From a virus: DNA of 40,117 nucleotides. The position numbers and the translations under genes are program-made. Under the pieces are notes generated by a model, which was not told where the DNA came from, did no database searches, and worked only from the letters and a program-made list of their open reading frames with translations. Positions 15,918 through 23,144 of the stretch are shown here, in pieces (the stretch's first letter is position 1; each line of letters starts with the position of its first letter). The DNA is taken from IMG/VR virus record IMGVR_UViG_3300015261_000106, positions 1 through 40,117 of that record; one strand, 5' to 3'.

Positions 15918-16026
15918 CAGTGGCACTCCGTACCCGGGCGCGCTCGCGCCACGCCATCAACTCTTGCAGGCCCAGCCCATCCATGTCGGCCGGCGCCCAG
16001 TGGAAAACCACGGCCAAGTCGGCCAT
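15907..16026 (-). CDS. E': GpE-type tail protein (E' frame)
   Basis: A 39-aa frame that is a clear GpE-family sequence: MADLAVVFHWAPADMDGLGL, then QELMAWRERARVRS. It lies in the -1 frame relative to E. That frame is open from the slippery site at 16077-16083 to this stop, so the main product is probably the E-E' fusion of about 152 residues when E starts at 16364. Free translation from this ATG is also possible. As in P2, the products serve as tail-assembly chaperones. Confidence 0.85.
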   Translation of the reverse strand: MADLAVVFHWAPADMDGLGLQELMAWRERARVRSATDGE

Positions 16027-16034
16027 GGCGTCTT

Positions 16035-16364
16035 CTACGCAACGAGGCAGGCGTCCGTCTTCGCCGACTTCTGCAACAAAAAACCGGCAATCTTGCTGCC
16101 ACAGGCGAGCAGGTCTGCCGGGTCGAGGGCGGCGGCTTCCGGCGCGGTGATGCTCGGGGAGCTGATGCGCGGCAGGATCTTGAACAGGGTGGCGACGTCC
16201 ATGTTCAACAGGTCCACCAGGTGCACGCCGCGTAACTCACCGGACTGTGGTTTACGCAGGGTGATGCGCTCGATGACGCTCTTGCCACGGAGGATGGGCG
16301 TGTCCAGGGTGACGGTGTTTTCATCTACAGCGGGCAGAGCTTCAAGGATGTCTTCAGTCTTCAT
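16035..16364 (-). CDS. E: Tail assembly protein E
   Basis: 109 aa from the ATG at 16364, which has GGAG six bases upstream (an in-frame TTG at 16376 adds four residues). It shows the usual gpE features: acidic start, TVTLDTPILRGKSVIERITLRKP, GELRGVHLVDLLNMDVATLFKILPRIS, and SPSITAPEAAALDPADLLACG. It lies between the tail-tube and tape-measure genes, as in all P2-like phages, and probably chaperones the tape measure. Near the end it contains the slippery run T TTT TTG. Confidence 0.93.
   Translation of the reverse strand: MKTEDILEALPAVDENTVTLDTPILRGKSVIERITLRKPQSGELRGVHLVDLLNMDVATLFKILPRISSPSITAPEAAALDPADLLACGSKIAGFLLQKSAKTDACLVA
16077..16083 (-). promoter_or_regulatory. -1 ribosomal frameshift site in gene E
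   Basis: On the minus strand, GGT TTT TTG in the E frame forms the slippery heptamer T TTT TTG. Slipping back one base opens a frame that runs unbroken (VAEVGEDGRLPR and on) into the GpE-type sequence ending at 15907. P2 makes its E+E' protein at the same kind of site. The E-to-E' ratio would set tail chaperone stoichiometry. Confidence 0.8.
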
Positions 16365-16391
16365 GTCAGGCTCCAATGGATGTGAGGCAGA

Positions 16392-16907
16392 TCAGATGCC
16401 GAGGGCTTGGCGTTGCTTGTTCAGCAGATCCACGCCGTCGACGATCTCGATGAAATTGAGCAGGTCGATTTCGATGATTTCTTCGTTGTCGACGATCAGT
16501 TTGTAATAGCTGCAAGTGGTGGTGATGCTGTGCTCGGTGTCTTCACCGGGCTGGGCTTCGCCCATCTCGATGGTTTCGTGGCGACCGCGCATGACCACTT
16601 CCACAGCGCTCACGGCCTCGGTGTCGTCCTGTTGGAACGCGCCGGTAAAGCGCAAGGCAACGCCCGAGGCGTTGACGGCGCCGAACTGTCTGAGGGCGAT
16701 CAGATCCAGGCCTCCGGTTTTCCACTCGAACTGGATGCCGTCGTCGGAGAAACCGAGGTCGGCCTTGACCGGGCCGTTCATGCCGCCGCCGCGGTAGCCT
16801 TCCATCTTGCGACCGAGCGCGGGCAAGGTGACGGTCTTGACCACGCCCAGGTAGCTGTTGGCGTCGTTGAATAGGTTGAGATTCTTGAGTTTGCGAGGCA
16901 TGGCCAT
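16392..16907 (-). CDS. FII: Major tail tube protein FII
   Basis: A 171-aa P2 gpFII homologue: MPRKLKNLNLFNDANSYLG at the start, LPALGRKMEGYRGGGMNGPVK, and the conserved TTTCSYYKLIVDNEEIIEIDLLNFI block. It polymerises into the inner tube of the contractile tail. The ATG at 16907 (9 nt after GGAG) or the one at 16901 can serve. The gene follows the sheath gene by 29 bp in the same unit. Confidence 0.97.
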   Translation of the reverse strand: MAMPRKLKNLNLFNDANSYLGVVKTVTLPALGRKMEGYRGGGMNGPVKADLGFSDDGIQFEWKTGGLDLIALRQFGAVNASGVALRFTGAFQQDDTEAVSAVEVVMRGRHETIEMGEAQPGEDTEHSITTTCSYYKLIVDNEEIIEIDLLNFIEIVDGVDLLNKQRQALGI

Positions 16908-16936
16908 GGCAGGGATCTCCGTTGCGCGGGCGCGGG

Positions 16937-18106
16937 TCAGCTGTTGATCTTGTTGGCGAAGTCCATCAGGTAGCGGTCAGTGATGCGCTGCCGCAGCGTA
17001 AGGTCTTCCAGCGGAGGTACCGGTGTGTAGTCGTAATCCAGGAACAGCTTGCCGGCCTTGAGGCTGTCCTTGTGATTAACGTCGTCCGGGAACCAGCACT
17101 TGCCGCCGATCAAATAGCCCGCACCAATCATTTCGCGGAATTTGGCGTTGACCCCTTCGATGATGTCGCGCGCCAGGGACGCATGCAGCGGTTTGTCGAC
17201 GGCCCACATGTGCGCTTCGGCCATGGTGTCGGCCAGGATCTGCGCGGTGCGGGTGTAGTTCTCGAAGGCGAACAGCGGGTCGATGCTGGTGGTGCGGCTG
17301 CCCCAGAAGCGAAAGCCGCCCTCGTTGATCAGCGTGGTGACTTCATTGCTGTTGAGGTAGTTGGCGTCGGTGGCGGGGTTTTGCAGATCCCAGAATACGT
17401 CGGCGCTGATGCCGGTGACGCCGTTCACCGCGACGTTGGACAGGGTTTTGTGCCAACCCACTTCCTGATCGATTTTGGCGCGCAGGCCCAACGCCCGGGC
17501 CACGGCTGAGGCAGTGACGGTCCTGTTGTTGACCGTGTCCCAGTTCTGGAAATCAGGCCAGATAACCATCGCTTCGCGGGCGCCGAAGTTGTCCCGGTAG
17601 GCGACCACTTCTTCCTTGGTTTTGCAGTCCCAGGCGCTTACATAGGCGAAGCCGCGTAGCTGCTGAGCGATGGAAACCAGCGCGGTCGCCACAGGCAAGC
17701 TGTCCAAGCCTGGCACACCGAGAATGCGCGGCGTCATACCGACCCGGGCCTTGGCGGCGAGCAGGGCTTTCATCCCGGTGTACCTGCCGTCAGCGGTGGT
17801 GGTGCCGATCAGGGCACTGGTGGTTTCTTCCTCGGTGGTGCCCGCTTTCACCCGCACGACAAGGGTGTAGGGCCTGGTCTGGTCGGCGATGGCCTGAAGG
17901 CTGGTTGCCAACGTGCCTGTGGTGCCGGCCCTGCCGATGGCGGTTTGGACGTTGGTCAGCAGAACGGGAGCGTCGAAGGGAAAGACAGTGGCATCAGCAT
18001 CATCAGCCGTGCAGACCATGCCGATAACAGCGGTGGGGATGGAGCGAATGGGGCGGGTGCCGTCGTTGAGTTCGATGACCCGCACGCCGTGAAGATAGTC
18101 GGCCAT
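16937..18106 (-). CDS. FI: Tail sheath protein FI
   Basis: A 389-aa P2 gpFI homologue that forms the contractile sheath. Conserved parts are DYLHGVRVIELNDGTRPI, GLVCTADDADATVFP-like (here GMVCTADDADATVFP), the AVARALGLRAKIDQEVGWHK block and RFWGSRTTSIDPLFAFENY, with a C-terminal QRITDRYLMDFANKI. It is the first gene of its late unit. An 11-bp hairpin six bases before the ATG contains the only purine-rich ribosome site candidate, and an Ogr-type site lies about 80 bp upstream. Confidence 0.97.
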   Translation of the reverse strand: MADYLHGVRVIELNDGTRPIRSIPTAVIGMVCTADDADATVFPFDAPVLLTNVQTAIGRAGTTGTLATSLQAIADQTRPYTLVVRVKAGTTEEETTSALIGTTTADGRYTGMKALLAAKARVGMTPRILGVPGLDSLPVATALVSIAQQLRGFAYVSAWDCKTKEEVVAYRDNFGAREAMVIWPDFQNWDTVNNRTVTASAVARALGLRAKIDQEVGWHKTLSNVAVNGVTGISADVFWDLQNPATDANYLNSNEVTTLINEGGFRFWGSRTTSIDPLFAFENYTRTAQILADTMAEAHMWAVDKPLHASLARDIIEGVNAKFREMIGAGYLIGGKCWFPDDVNHKDSLKAGKLFLDYDYTPVPPLEDLTLRQRITDRYLMDFANKINS

Positions 18107-18112
18107 GGGTTG

Positions 18113-18143
18113 CCTGTGCAGTGTTTGAAGGACACTGCACAGG
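18113..18143 (-). promoter_or_regulatory. 11-bp hairpin over the sheath-gene ribosome site
   Basis: CCTGTGCAGTG and CACTGCACAGG pair perfectly around a 9-nt loop. On the minus strand the 3' arm ends in CACAGG, six bases before the FI start codon, so the only Shine-Dalgarno-like AGG is inside the stem. It could limit sheath translation or protect the 5' end of a very short leader. Confidence 0.6.
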
Positions 18144-18180
18144 CTGCCTCGCCCGTGCCGGTTCGGCGAGTCGGTGGCTC

Positions 18181-18199
18181 TGTAGGCAGGGGGGCTACA
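18181..18199 (-). promoter_or_regulatory. Ogr-type late activator site 1 (FI unit)
   Basis: TGT at 18181-18183 and ACA at 18197-18199 are 13 bp apart. On the minus strand it reads CTTGTAGCCCCCCTGCCTACA. The same TTGT-N13-ACA layout precedes the V and O/P units. No good sigma70 -10 follows, as expected for an activator-dependent late promoter. Confidence 0.65.
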
Positions 18200-18233
18200 A
18201 GGTCTGGCTAGGCTTTACGTCACGGGCTCGGCG

Positions 18234-18587
18234 CTAGCGCGGATCGACGTTATCTAGCGCCTTATTCGCCAACATCTCGCTCAACTCGATGACTTGTAGA
18301 ATGCCCAGCGCAACATGCCGCCGCGACCCTTCAAGGTCGAACGCAAGGATGTTGATCATGGCGTTGGCCGAAGCCAGGCTTTCACTGAGGTTGGCGAGCA
18401 GACTTTCAGTGTTGATGCCGTCGATGACGGTGAAGAGCTGACCCGGTGATGGGTCCGTTTTGGCTTCGCTTTCTTTCGGTTTTAGATAGAAATCAAGCGC
18501 GCGATCGGTGGCCTCTTGGACTTTCTTTGGATCGAGGCCGGCGCAACTGGGGTCCGTTTCCGGAGGGTTGGGAGTTACTTTGTACAT
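18234..18587 (-). CDS. DUF6124 small protein
   Basis: 117 aa from the ATG at 18587, which has AGGAG eight bases upstream; longer frames run into the non-coding leader. It shows MYKVTPNPPETDP at the start, VQEATDRALDFYLKP, and a helical C-terminal half (ESLASANAMINILAFDLEG, RRHVALGILQVIELSEMLANKALD). The pattern is the Pseudomonas DUF6124 family; I know of no proven function. It stands between the tail-fibre and sheath units behind a structured leader like that of the DUF3077 gene, and is probably a lysogeny-expressed moron with independent control. Confidence 0.8.
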   Translation of the reverse strand: MYKVTPNPPETDPSCAGLDPKKVQEATDRALDFYLKPKESEAKTDPSPGQLFTVIDGINTESLLANLSESLASANAMINILAFDLEGSRRHVALGILQVIELSEMLANKALDNVDPR

Positions 18588-18590
18588 GAT

Positions 18591-18811
18591 GACGCTCCTA
18601 GGGGTAATGGAGCTGCCAATCTCGCTGCTATACGAGGGGGTGGCAGCTGTACGCGGGTTAGCAGACCGGACCCCTAGAGCCGGCAGACCCGAAGGTCTCC
18701 CACGCACAACCGCCATTACATAGGTGCAGACAATAAAGCCTACTCTTGAATGCAGAGCATTGTGCGTTTGGGGAGTCAGGCTGCTAAACCCGATCGCTGA
18801 TTTTCAGCGAC
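18591..18811 (-). promoter_or_regulatory. Structured leader, copy 2 (upstream of DUF6124)
   Basis: This is the second copy of the leader at 8498-8720. On the minus strand: a GTCGCTGA/TCAGCGA inverted repeat, CGGG, ATGGCGG-TGTGCGTGGGA, the AGACC-TTCG-GGTCT tetraloop hairpin (18698-18685), then AGCTGCCA (18648-18641) pairing with TGGCAGCT (18618-18611). GCTCC (18613-18609) overlaps that second arm and also pairs with GGAGC (18598-18594), which contains the ribosome site of the DUF6124 gene. One stem must open for the other to form, which would switch translation on or off. Confidence 0.65.
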
Positions 18812-18980
18812 TCGGAAACGATAGAGCCCCGGCCCCATGGCGCACAAGCGGGCGGATTCTGTCTTAGTTGTAGGCAAAGGCGCAAGGTAGCGTAGCCTAT
18901 GGATTGGTATGCGGTGTTGCTGGGTATGTGGCTGTAGGGCTCAAGAGCCACCTTCGCGTGAACATTAAACATATCGGTGT

Positions 18981-19409
18981 TTATTGGCTCTGCGCAGCCA
19001 CCCATGCCGGCGGCGAAGGGCGATATTCCGAACGGGGAAAACCGGGCGCTACGGGCCAGTCTCGCAGGGCTTGGACGTAGTCCAGAAGCTCTTGTGATTG
19101 TTCGCGGGTGAGTGTTGTTTGCCTTGCGGAATCCACCTCGTCACGGTGGCGTTCGCGCAGCCAGCGCAGGCTGTTGAATTGAGCGTCTCGCCAAAGACGC
19201 TCAATAACTGCCAGTTGCTCCTCCGTCAACGGAGGTGGATCGATCAGAATCGGCAAACCTGTGGCGTCATGGCTACGCACTTTGCCTGGGGTGGGGTTAC
19301 CGATCACCTGGTCATAGCATTCGTCTGAAATCTCTACTGCGTCAGACGGGATAGCAGAGTGAAGACCGACGATGTAGCTGGTTCCGGTACTCTTACTGTA
19401 TTTGCGCAT
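18981..19409 (-). CDS. Tail fibre assembly chaperone
   Basis: 142 aa from the ATG at 19409, which has AGGG eight bases upstream. Another ATG at 19415 overlaps the fibre stop as ATGA but is too near that ribosome site. It has the features of the phage tail-assembly-chaperone (APC) family: an N-terminal strand-rich part (STGTSYIVGLH) and a helical C-terminal part (ERLWRDAQFNSLRWLRERHRD, QSQELLDYVQALRDWP). It directly follows the fibre gene and probably helps that fibre fold or attach. Such pairs change together with host range. Confidence 0.85.
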   Translation of the reverse strand: MRKYSKSTGTSYIVGLHSAIPSDAVEISDECYDQVIGNPTPGKVRSHDATGLPILIDPPPLTEEQLAVIERLWRDAQFNSLRWLRERHRDEVDSARQTTLTREQSQELLDYVQALRDWPVAPGFPRSEYRPSPPAWVAAQSQ

Positions 19410-19411
19410 GT

Positions 19412-20629
19412 TCATTTCCCTATGCAGATAATTTGGTATAAAACCGACCACTCTGGTGCCGCAACACCTGCGCTGCTAATCGATCTTGTTTGAATTCCAA
19501 TACTACTAAGAGATTTATTATAGTAATTAACGACAACTCCTTTAATGGAGGATGTTAATAATGAGTCGCTGTAATGTTTTTCTGTAAAAGCTATTGGCAG
19601 GCTTATGGCAATTTTGTCTGTTCCTTCGGGAATCTCGCCATTAATCCATTGAATGATGAGACCGCCCAGCCAAGAAGGGAAAACGACGTAGCCGTTTTTT
19701 TGAAACGATGCGTCAAAGCCCCATCGCATCGTTTTCGGAGATACCGCTACCGTATCAAGCTTCCCGGCATCGACTTCTGACTGGGTAGCCGTTCGTTTTG
19801 GCGCTTCGTTTTGTGTCACTTTCCGGAATGTTAGCGCTGTGGTGTTCAGTTCAATGGCGTCGTCCGTGATCAATTGCCAGATCGTATCGGCTTGGCTAGC
19901 GCCTTGCTCGACGGCTATCAATAGTGCCGGAGTTACTTTGGCACTTCTGTCAGCATCCGAGGCACGTTGCCAAGCTTCCGCAGAGGCGATGTAAATGCCA
20001 TTTTCCTTGGCCGCCTTCTGGTCCTTCACCAGCACTCGGTCGCCAGCATCCACCATCACACCGTCGATCTTCGTCAGACCCGTCAATTTGATGTTGTTGG
20101 TGGTGGCCACGCGTACCGACCGCTTGTGATCGAGCTTATGCAGTTCTTCTTCAATCCTGTTATCCACATACTCGCGAGTCGCAAGCACTACTGAAGGATC
20201 GATCTTCAGCTGAATATTCGCGGTGCCCGTGGTGATGATGTGCATCCGCACCACCTGGTTGCGACCAGTACCCTGCGTTAGCAAAGGCTTGTAACTGGGA
20301 GCCGCATTTCCAACTGCGCAAAAGACTCCGTCCTTGTCTTCAAGTGCTAACTCGCGCACCCACCAGCCGCCCACGTCAGGCGGTATAACCATCTCTGCGA
20401 TTAGAATGTTTGGGTCGGTGGGAGATACCCGTAATTGATTCAGTTGGGCACGGTAGACTTGGTTAATCAATCTCGTCTGCGTCGGACTCGGCACCGGGTC
20501 GGCGCCGTTGGCGTCACCGATCAACATGTACTTGGGCTCCCAAGGAATGCCGAGCGCGTCGCAGTTGGTTTTCTTGGCGGCGCCAAGCGCGGTCAACATG
20601 CCGCCGAATATCGTTTTCTCATCCACCAT
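19412..20629 (-). CDS. H: Tail fibre protein H
   Basis: A 405-aa tail fibre. Residues 1-150 are the conserved baseplate-attachment part (NCDALGIPWEPKYMLIGDANG, PSPTQTRLINQVYRAQLNQL, VIPPDVGGWWVRELALEDKDG). Then comes a repeat-like shaft (ATTNNIKLTGL, VDAGDRVLVKDQKAAKENGIY) and a C-terminal part of about 90 residues (YVVFPSWLGGLIIQWINGEIP and on) of lower GC that is probably the receptor-binding tip. It is short compared with P2 gpH. The start overlaps gene I by 11 bp. The tip's different base composition suggests exchange between phages. Confidence 0.9.
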   Translation of the reverse strand: MVDEKTIFGGMLTALGAAKKTNCDALGIPWEPKYMLIGDANGADPVPSPTQTRLINQVYRAQLNQLRVSPTDPNILIAEMVIPPDVGGWWVRELALEDKDGVFCAVGNAAPSYKPLLTQGTGRNQVVRMHIITTGTANIQLKIDPSVVLATREYVDNRIEEELHKLDHKRSVRVATTNNIKLTGLTKIDGVMVDAGDRVLVKDQKAAKENGIYIASAEAWQRASDADRSAKVTPALLIAVEQGASQADTIWQLITDDAIELNTTALTFRKVTQNEAPKRTATQSEVDAGKLDTVAVSPKTMRWGFDASFQKNGYVVFPSWLGGLIIQWINGEIPEGTDKIAISLPIAFTEKHYSDSLLTSSIKGVVVNYYNKSLSSIGIQTRSISSAGVAAPEWSVLYQIICIGK

Positions 20630-21245
20630 GGGGATACATGTCCATTTCGTCGAGGGTGTAGATGCTCACGTTGGTGTAGCCCTGGATGCCCACGTCGATG
20701 TCGGGATTGCTCCAGGGGTACACGTCGATTTCATCGCCGTCGTAAAGGGCGACGCCGAGGAAAGTGTTCAGTTGGGTTTGCAGAATGATGTCGAGGCCGA
20801 TGAGGTGCCGGGTCAGCGGCTTGGCGTCATCGATGAGCCAGATCAATTCGCGATACATCGCTTCAGTGATGCCGCTGTCGAGCACGCCGATCTTCAGGGT
20901 GAAAGTGGCTCGTGGGCCTTCTGGCTCGGTCTGCCACCACTCCACGATATCGAGCAAATACCCCAGCGGCTCCACGACGCGACGCAGCGAACCGAGGGTG
21001 CCTTTGCGCGAGTGGATGTAATAAGCGCTGCGGATGGCCGCGCGCTTGGCCGCTTCGCTCCACTGACTGTCCCAGCGATCGACGGAAAATGCCCAGGCCA
21101 GGTAAGGCAGTAGCGGCACAGGGCACAGGTCAGGGTTGTACAGAGTGCGCAGCGGTATCGGGACGCGCTGAATCTGGGCCAGGGCCTGCGCTGCCTGTCG
21201 CTCCAAGGGCGTTGCATTACTCGGCAGCAGCGGCCCGTCACCCAT
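20619..21245 (-). CDS. I: Baseplate protein I
   Basis: 208 aa from the ATG at 21245, which overlaps the end of J. The P2 gpI features are clear: LLPSNATPLERQAAQALA at the start, DLCPVPLLPYLAWAFSVDRW, AIRSAYYIHSRKGTLGSLRR and a C-terminal LYDGDEIDVYPW. It builds the baseplate wedge with J and W. The next gene, the fibre, starts inside its last codons. Confidence 0.95.
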   Translation of the reverse strand: MGDGPLLPSNATPLERQAAQALAQIQRVPIPLRTLYNPDLCPVPLLPYLAWAFSVDRWDSQWSEAAKRAAIRSAYYIHSRKGTLGSLRRVVEPLGYLLDIVEWWQTEPEGPRATFTLKIGVLDSGITEAMYRELIWLIDDAKPLTRHLIGLDIILQTQLNTFLGVALYDGDEIDVYPWSNPDIDVGIQGYTNVSIYTLDEMDMYPHGG

Positions 21246-22155
21246 CACTCGTCCCCAGCGCCAATTCAATACCCGTGCAAAAGGGCGCTTGGTATTTCGT
21301 GGCGACGATGTCTACCCAATCTTCCAGCACGACCTTGCGCACGCCTTCGACGTGGAGCGAGGCGTGAAGGATCGACTCTGAAACCTCCAAACCCAGGCGC
21401 CGCCGCTTATGCACGAAACGCACGAGCTTGGCATTCGCTGCCGCCAAGCTCAGTTCGTTTTCAGGCCCGGTCGTGAAGGGGTAGAGCTTGGCCTTGATCT
21501 GGTACCGGATGATCTGAGCGCTTTGCACGGTCAGCCGATCGCCAACGGGGCGGCGCTCATCGTCGCTCAGGTAGGCGTTCACGGCAGCCAACAGCGTGGG
21601 CGACGCAGTGCCATCGCCGAGCAGCGATTGCACCGTGACGACCGCCTCGGCCGGAAAGGGACTCTCGGCGGTGGCATCGGCCACTTGGCCGTCTGCCGAT
21701 CGAGCGTGAAAAATGTAACTGTTACGCGGGCCGGCCGTACTCAGGCCCTCCCACGCCATTTGGGACCGCTCGCGAAGGCTGTCGTCACTTTCCATCAACA
21801 GCGAGACTGGCGGCACGGCCGAGGGCTGGGCCTTCTGGATGACCAGGCGCTTGACGTTGTAATTGGCGGCCAGGTTGTCCAGGTCGCTGCCCTTTGCCAA
21901 GGCCAGCATGTTCGCGACCGATGCCTCATTGACGCGCTGACGCCAGATCATTTCGCGGTAGGCATTCTCCTGGAGCAGTTTGGTCAACGGCTCCGATTCC
22001 AGGTTGAGGCGCGCAGCAATCTCGGCGCGCTCTTCGACGGGCCATAGGCCGATGGCGTAGGCCTTGCGCTCGGAGAGGATCTGCTCGTAATCGATCTGTT
22101 CGACCACCTGCGGCGCTGGGAGTTGGCTCAAGTCAATGGCGACAAACGAACTCAT
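21238..22155 (-). CDS. J: Baseplate wedge protein J
   Basis: A 305-aa P2 gpJ homologue: FVAIDLSQLPAPQVVEQIDYE, the GSDLDNLAANYNVKRLVI block, DDSLRERSQMAWEGLSTAGP, and YIFHARSADGQVADATAESP. It belongs to the gp6/J family of wedge proteins. The start ATG overlaps the W stop as ATGA. It is in the middle of the V-W-J-I-H unit. Confidence 0.96.
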   Translation of the reverse strand: MSSFVAIDLSQLPAPQVVEQIDYEQILSERKAYAIGLWPVEERAEIAARLNLESEPLTKLLQENAYREMIWRQRVNEASVANMLALAKGSDLDNLAANYNVKRLVIQKAQPSAVPPVSLLMESDDSLRERSQMAWEGLSTAGPRNSYIFHARSADGQVADATAESPFPAEAVVTVQSLLGDGTASPTLLAAVNAYLSDDERRPVGDRLTVQSAQIIRYQIKAKLYPFTTGPENELSLAAANAKLVRFVHKRRRLGLEVSESILHASLHVEGVRKVVLEDWVDIVATKYQAPFCTGIELALGTSDG

Positions 22156-22496
22156 GCGCTACCTCCTAAATGCAGGGGTACGCTCAGGCTCAGCGGCTGG
22201 TTGCTGTCGACGATGCTGCCTTCGATGTCCAATGACGCCCGGCCTTGCAACGTGGCGCCGAGAAACTGCACACGGCTGAGGCTGATGCGCGGTTCCCAGC
22301 GCATCAGCGCCATGACGGTGGCTGCGTAGACTTGTAAGCGGGTGATGTCGTTGAACGGATGGTCCACCAGGTCGGGTAACAGGCTGCCGTATTCGCGGCG
22401 CATGACCCGGGTACCGAGTCGCGTGCTGAGGATGTCGCTCATTGATTGGGCAATGCTTTCTTCAGTGGTGAGGGACGCGCCGGTATATCGGTTCAT
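22152..22496 (-). CDS. W: Baseplate protein W (gp25-like)
   Basis: A 114-aa GPW/gp25 protein: SIAQSMSDILSTRLGTRVMRREYGS, DLVDHPFNDITRLQVYAATV, and MRWEPRISLSRVQF. It is a sheath-initiating wedge component and not an active lysozyme. It overlaps V by four bases. Confidence 0.96.
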   Translation of the reverse strand: MNRYTGASLTTEESIAQSMSDILSTRLGTRVMRREYGSLLPDLVDHPFNDITRLQVYAATVMALMRWEPRISLSRVQFLGATLQGRASLDIEGSIVDSNQPLSLSVPLHLGGSA

Positions 22497-23065
22497 ACGG
22501 GCTTCCCCGTCATGCCACTGCCAGGCGTGACGCCGCTGTGCGGGTGGTTTACCAGGCTGATGCCGGCTGCAATCACGTCCTTCGAGACTGTGATCTTTCC
22601 GGTGACTTTCTGGTTGCCGGTTTGGGTGTAATTGCCCTTGTGCGTGATGTCGCCGATCAGGTTGATGCCGCCGGGGCTCGTCAGGGTGGTGGTGCCGCCC
22701 TCGATGAGGGTGGCGCTAAGGTGGTGGGCGATGCTGTCGTACTCAATCACCGTGCCGTCGCGGTAGGTGTAACGGTGCAGGCCTTCTCGGTCGCCGTTGG
22801 CTGGGATGTGGTCGCTGAATAGGCCGGTTAGGACTACGCCATTGCAGAGTTGTCCGGAGGGACTGAAGAGCAGGACCTGTTCGTTTTCTGTCGGAGGATT
22901 CCACTCGCGGTCGGCGCCGGTGCGTAGGGCGATCCAGGGGAGCCAGGCGGTGGTGAGGGTTCCGGTTTTGACTCGCACACGTGGGGGCTTCATCTGGACG
23001 GCGGCGATGGTGCCGTAGCGGATGAGGTTTTCGATTAGGCGGGTGATGGTGGGTAGGTTGTTCAT
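22493..23065 (-). CDS. V: Baseplate assembly / spike protein V
   Basis: A 190-aa P2 gpV homologue. An OB-fold N-terminal domain (ENLIRYGTIAAVQM, PRVRVKTGTLTTAWLPW, ENEQVLLFSPSGQ) is followed by a beta-helix needle (DITHKGNYTQTGNQKVTGKI) and a tip with HPHSGV, which resembles the metal-binding HxH of spike tips. It starts the V-to-fibre unit. No clear Shine-Dalgarno precedes the ATG, and the Ogr-type site is so close (about 55 bp) that the message may be nearly leaderless. Confidence 0.94.
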   Translation of the reverse strand: MNNLPTITRLIENLIRYGTIAAVQMKPPRVRVKTGTLTTAWLPWIALRTGADREWNPPTENEQVLLFSPSGQLCNGVVLTGLFSDHIPANGDREGLHRYTYRDGTVIEYDSIAHHLSATLIEGGTTTLTSPGGINLIGDITHKGNYTQTGNQKVTGKITVSKDVIAAGISLVNHPHSGVTPGSGMTGKPV

Positions 23066-23112
23066 GGCGCCGATGGTGGCGTCAAGTGGGACCAGACGCA
23101 GCTTTGCAGGGG

Positions 23113-23131
23113 TGTATAAGCAACCCCTACA
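23113..23131 (-). promoter_or_regulatory. Ogr-type late activator site 2 (V unit)
   Basis: TGT at 23113-23115 and ACA at 23129-23131 stand 13 bp apart inside a larger inverted repeat (TTGTAGGGG with CCCCTGCAA on the minus strand). It lies between the accessory nuclease gene and V, and has the same layout as sites 1 and 3. Confidence 0.65.
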
Positions 23132-23144
23132 AGATGCATTAGAT

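Noticed and set aside
22152-22496. W (gp25-like) as an endolysin
   Set aside because: Although the family is sometimes named lysozyme-like, the sequence is the baseplate wedge type and is placed between V and J.
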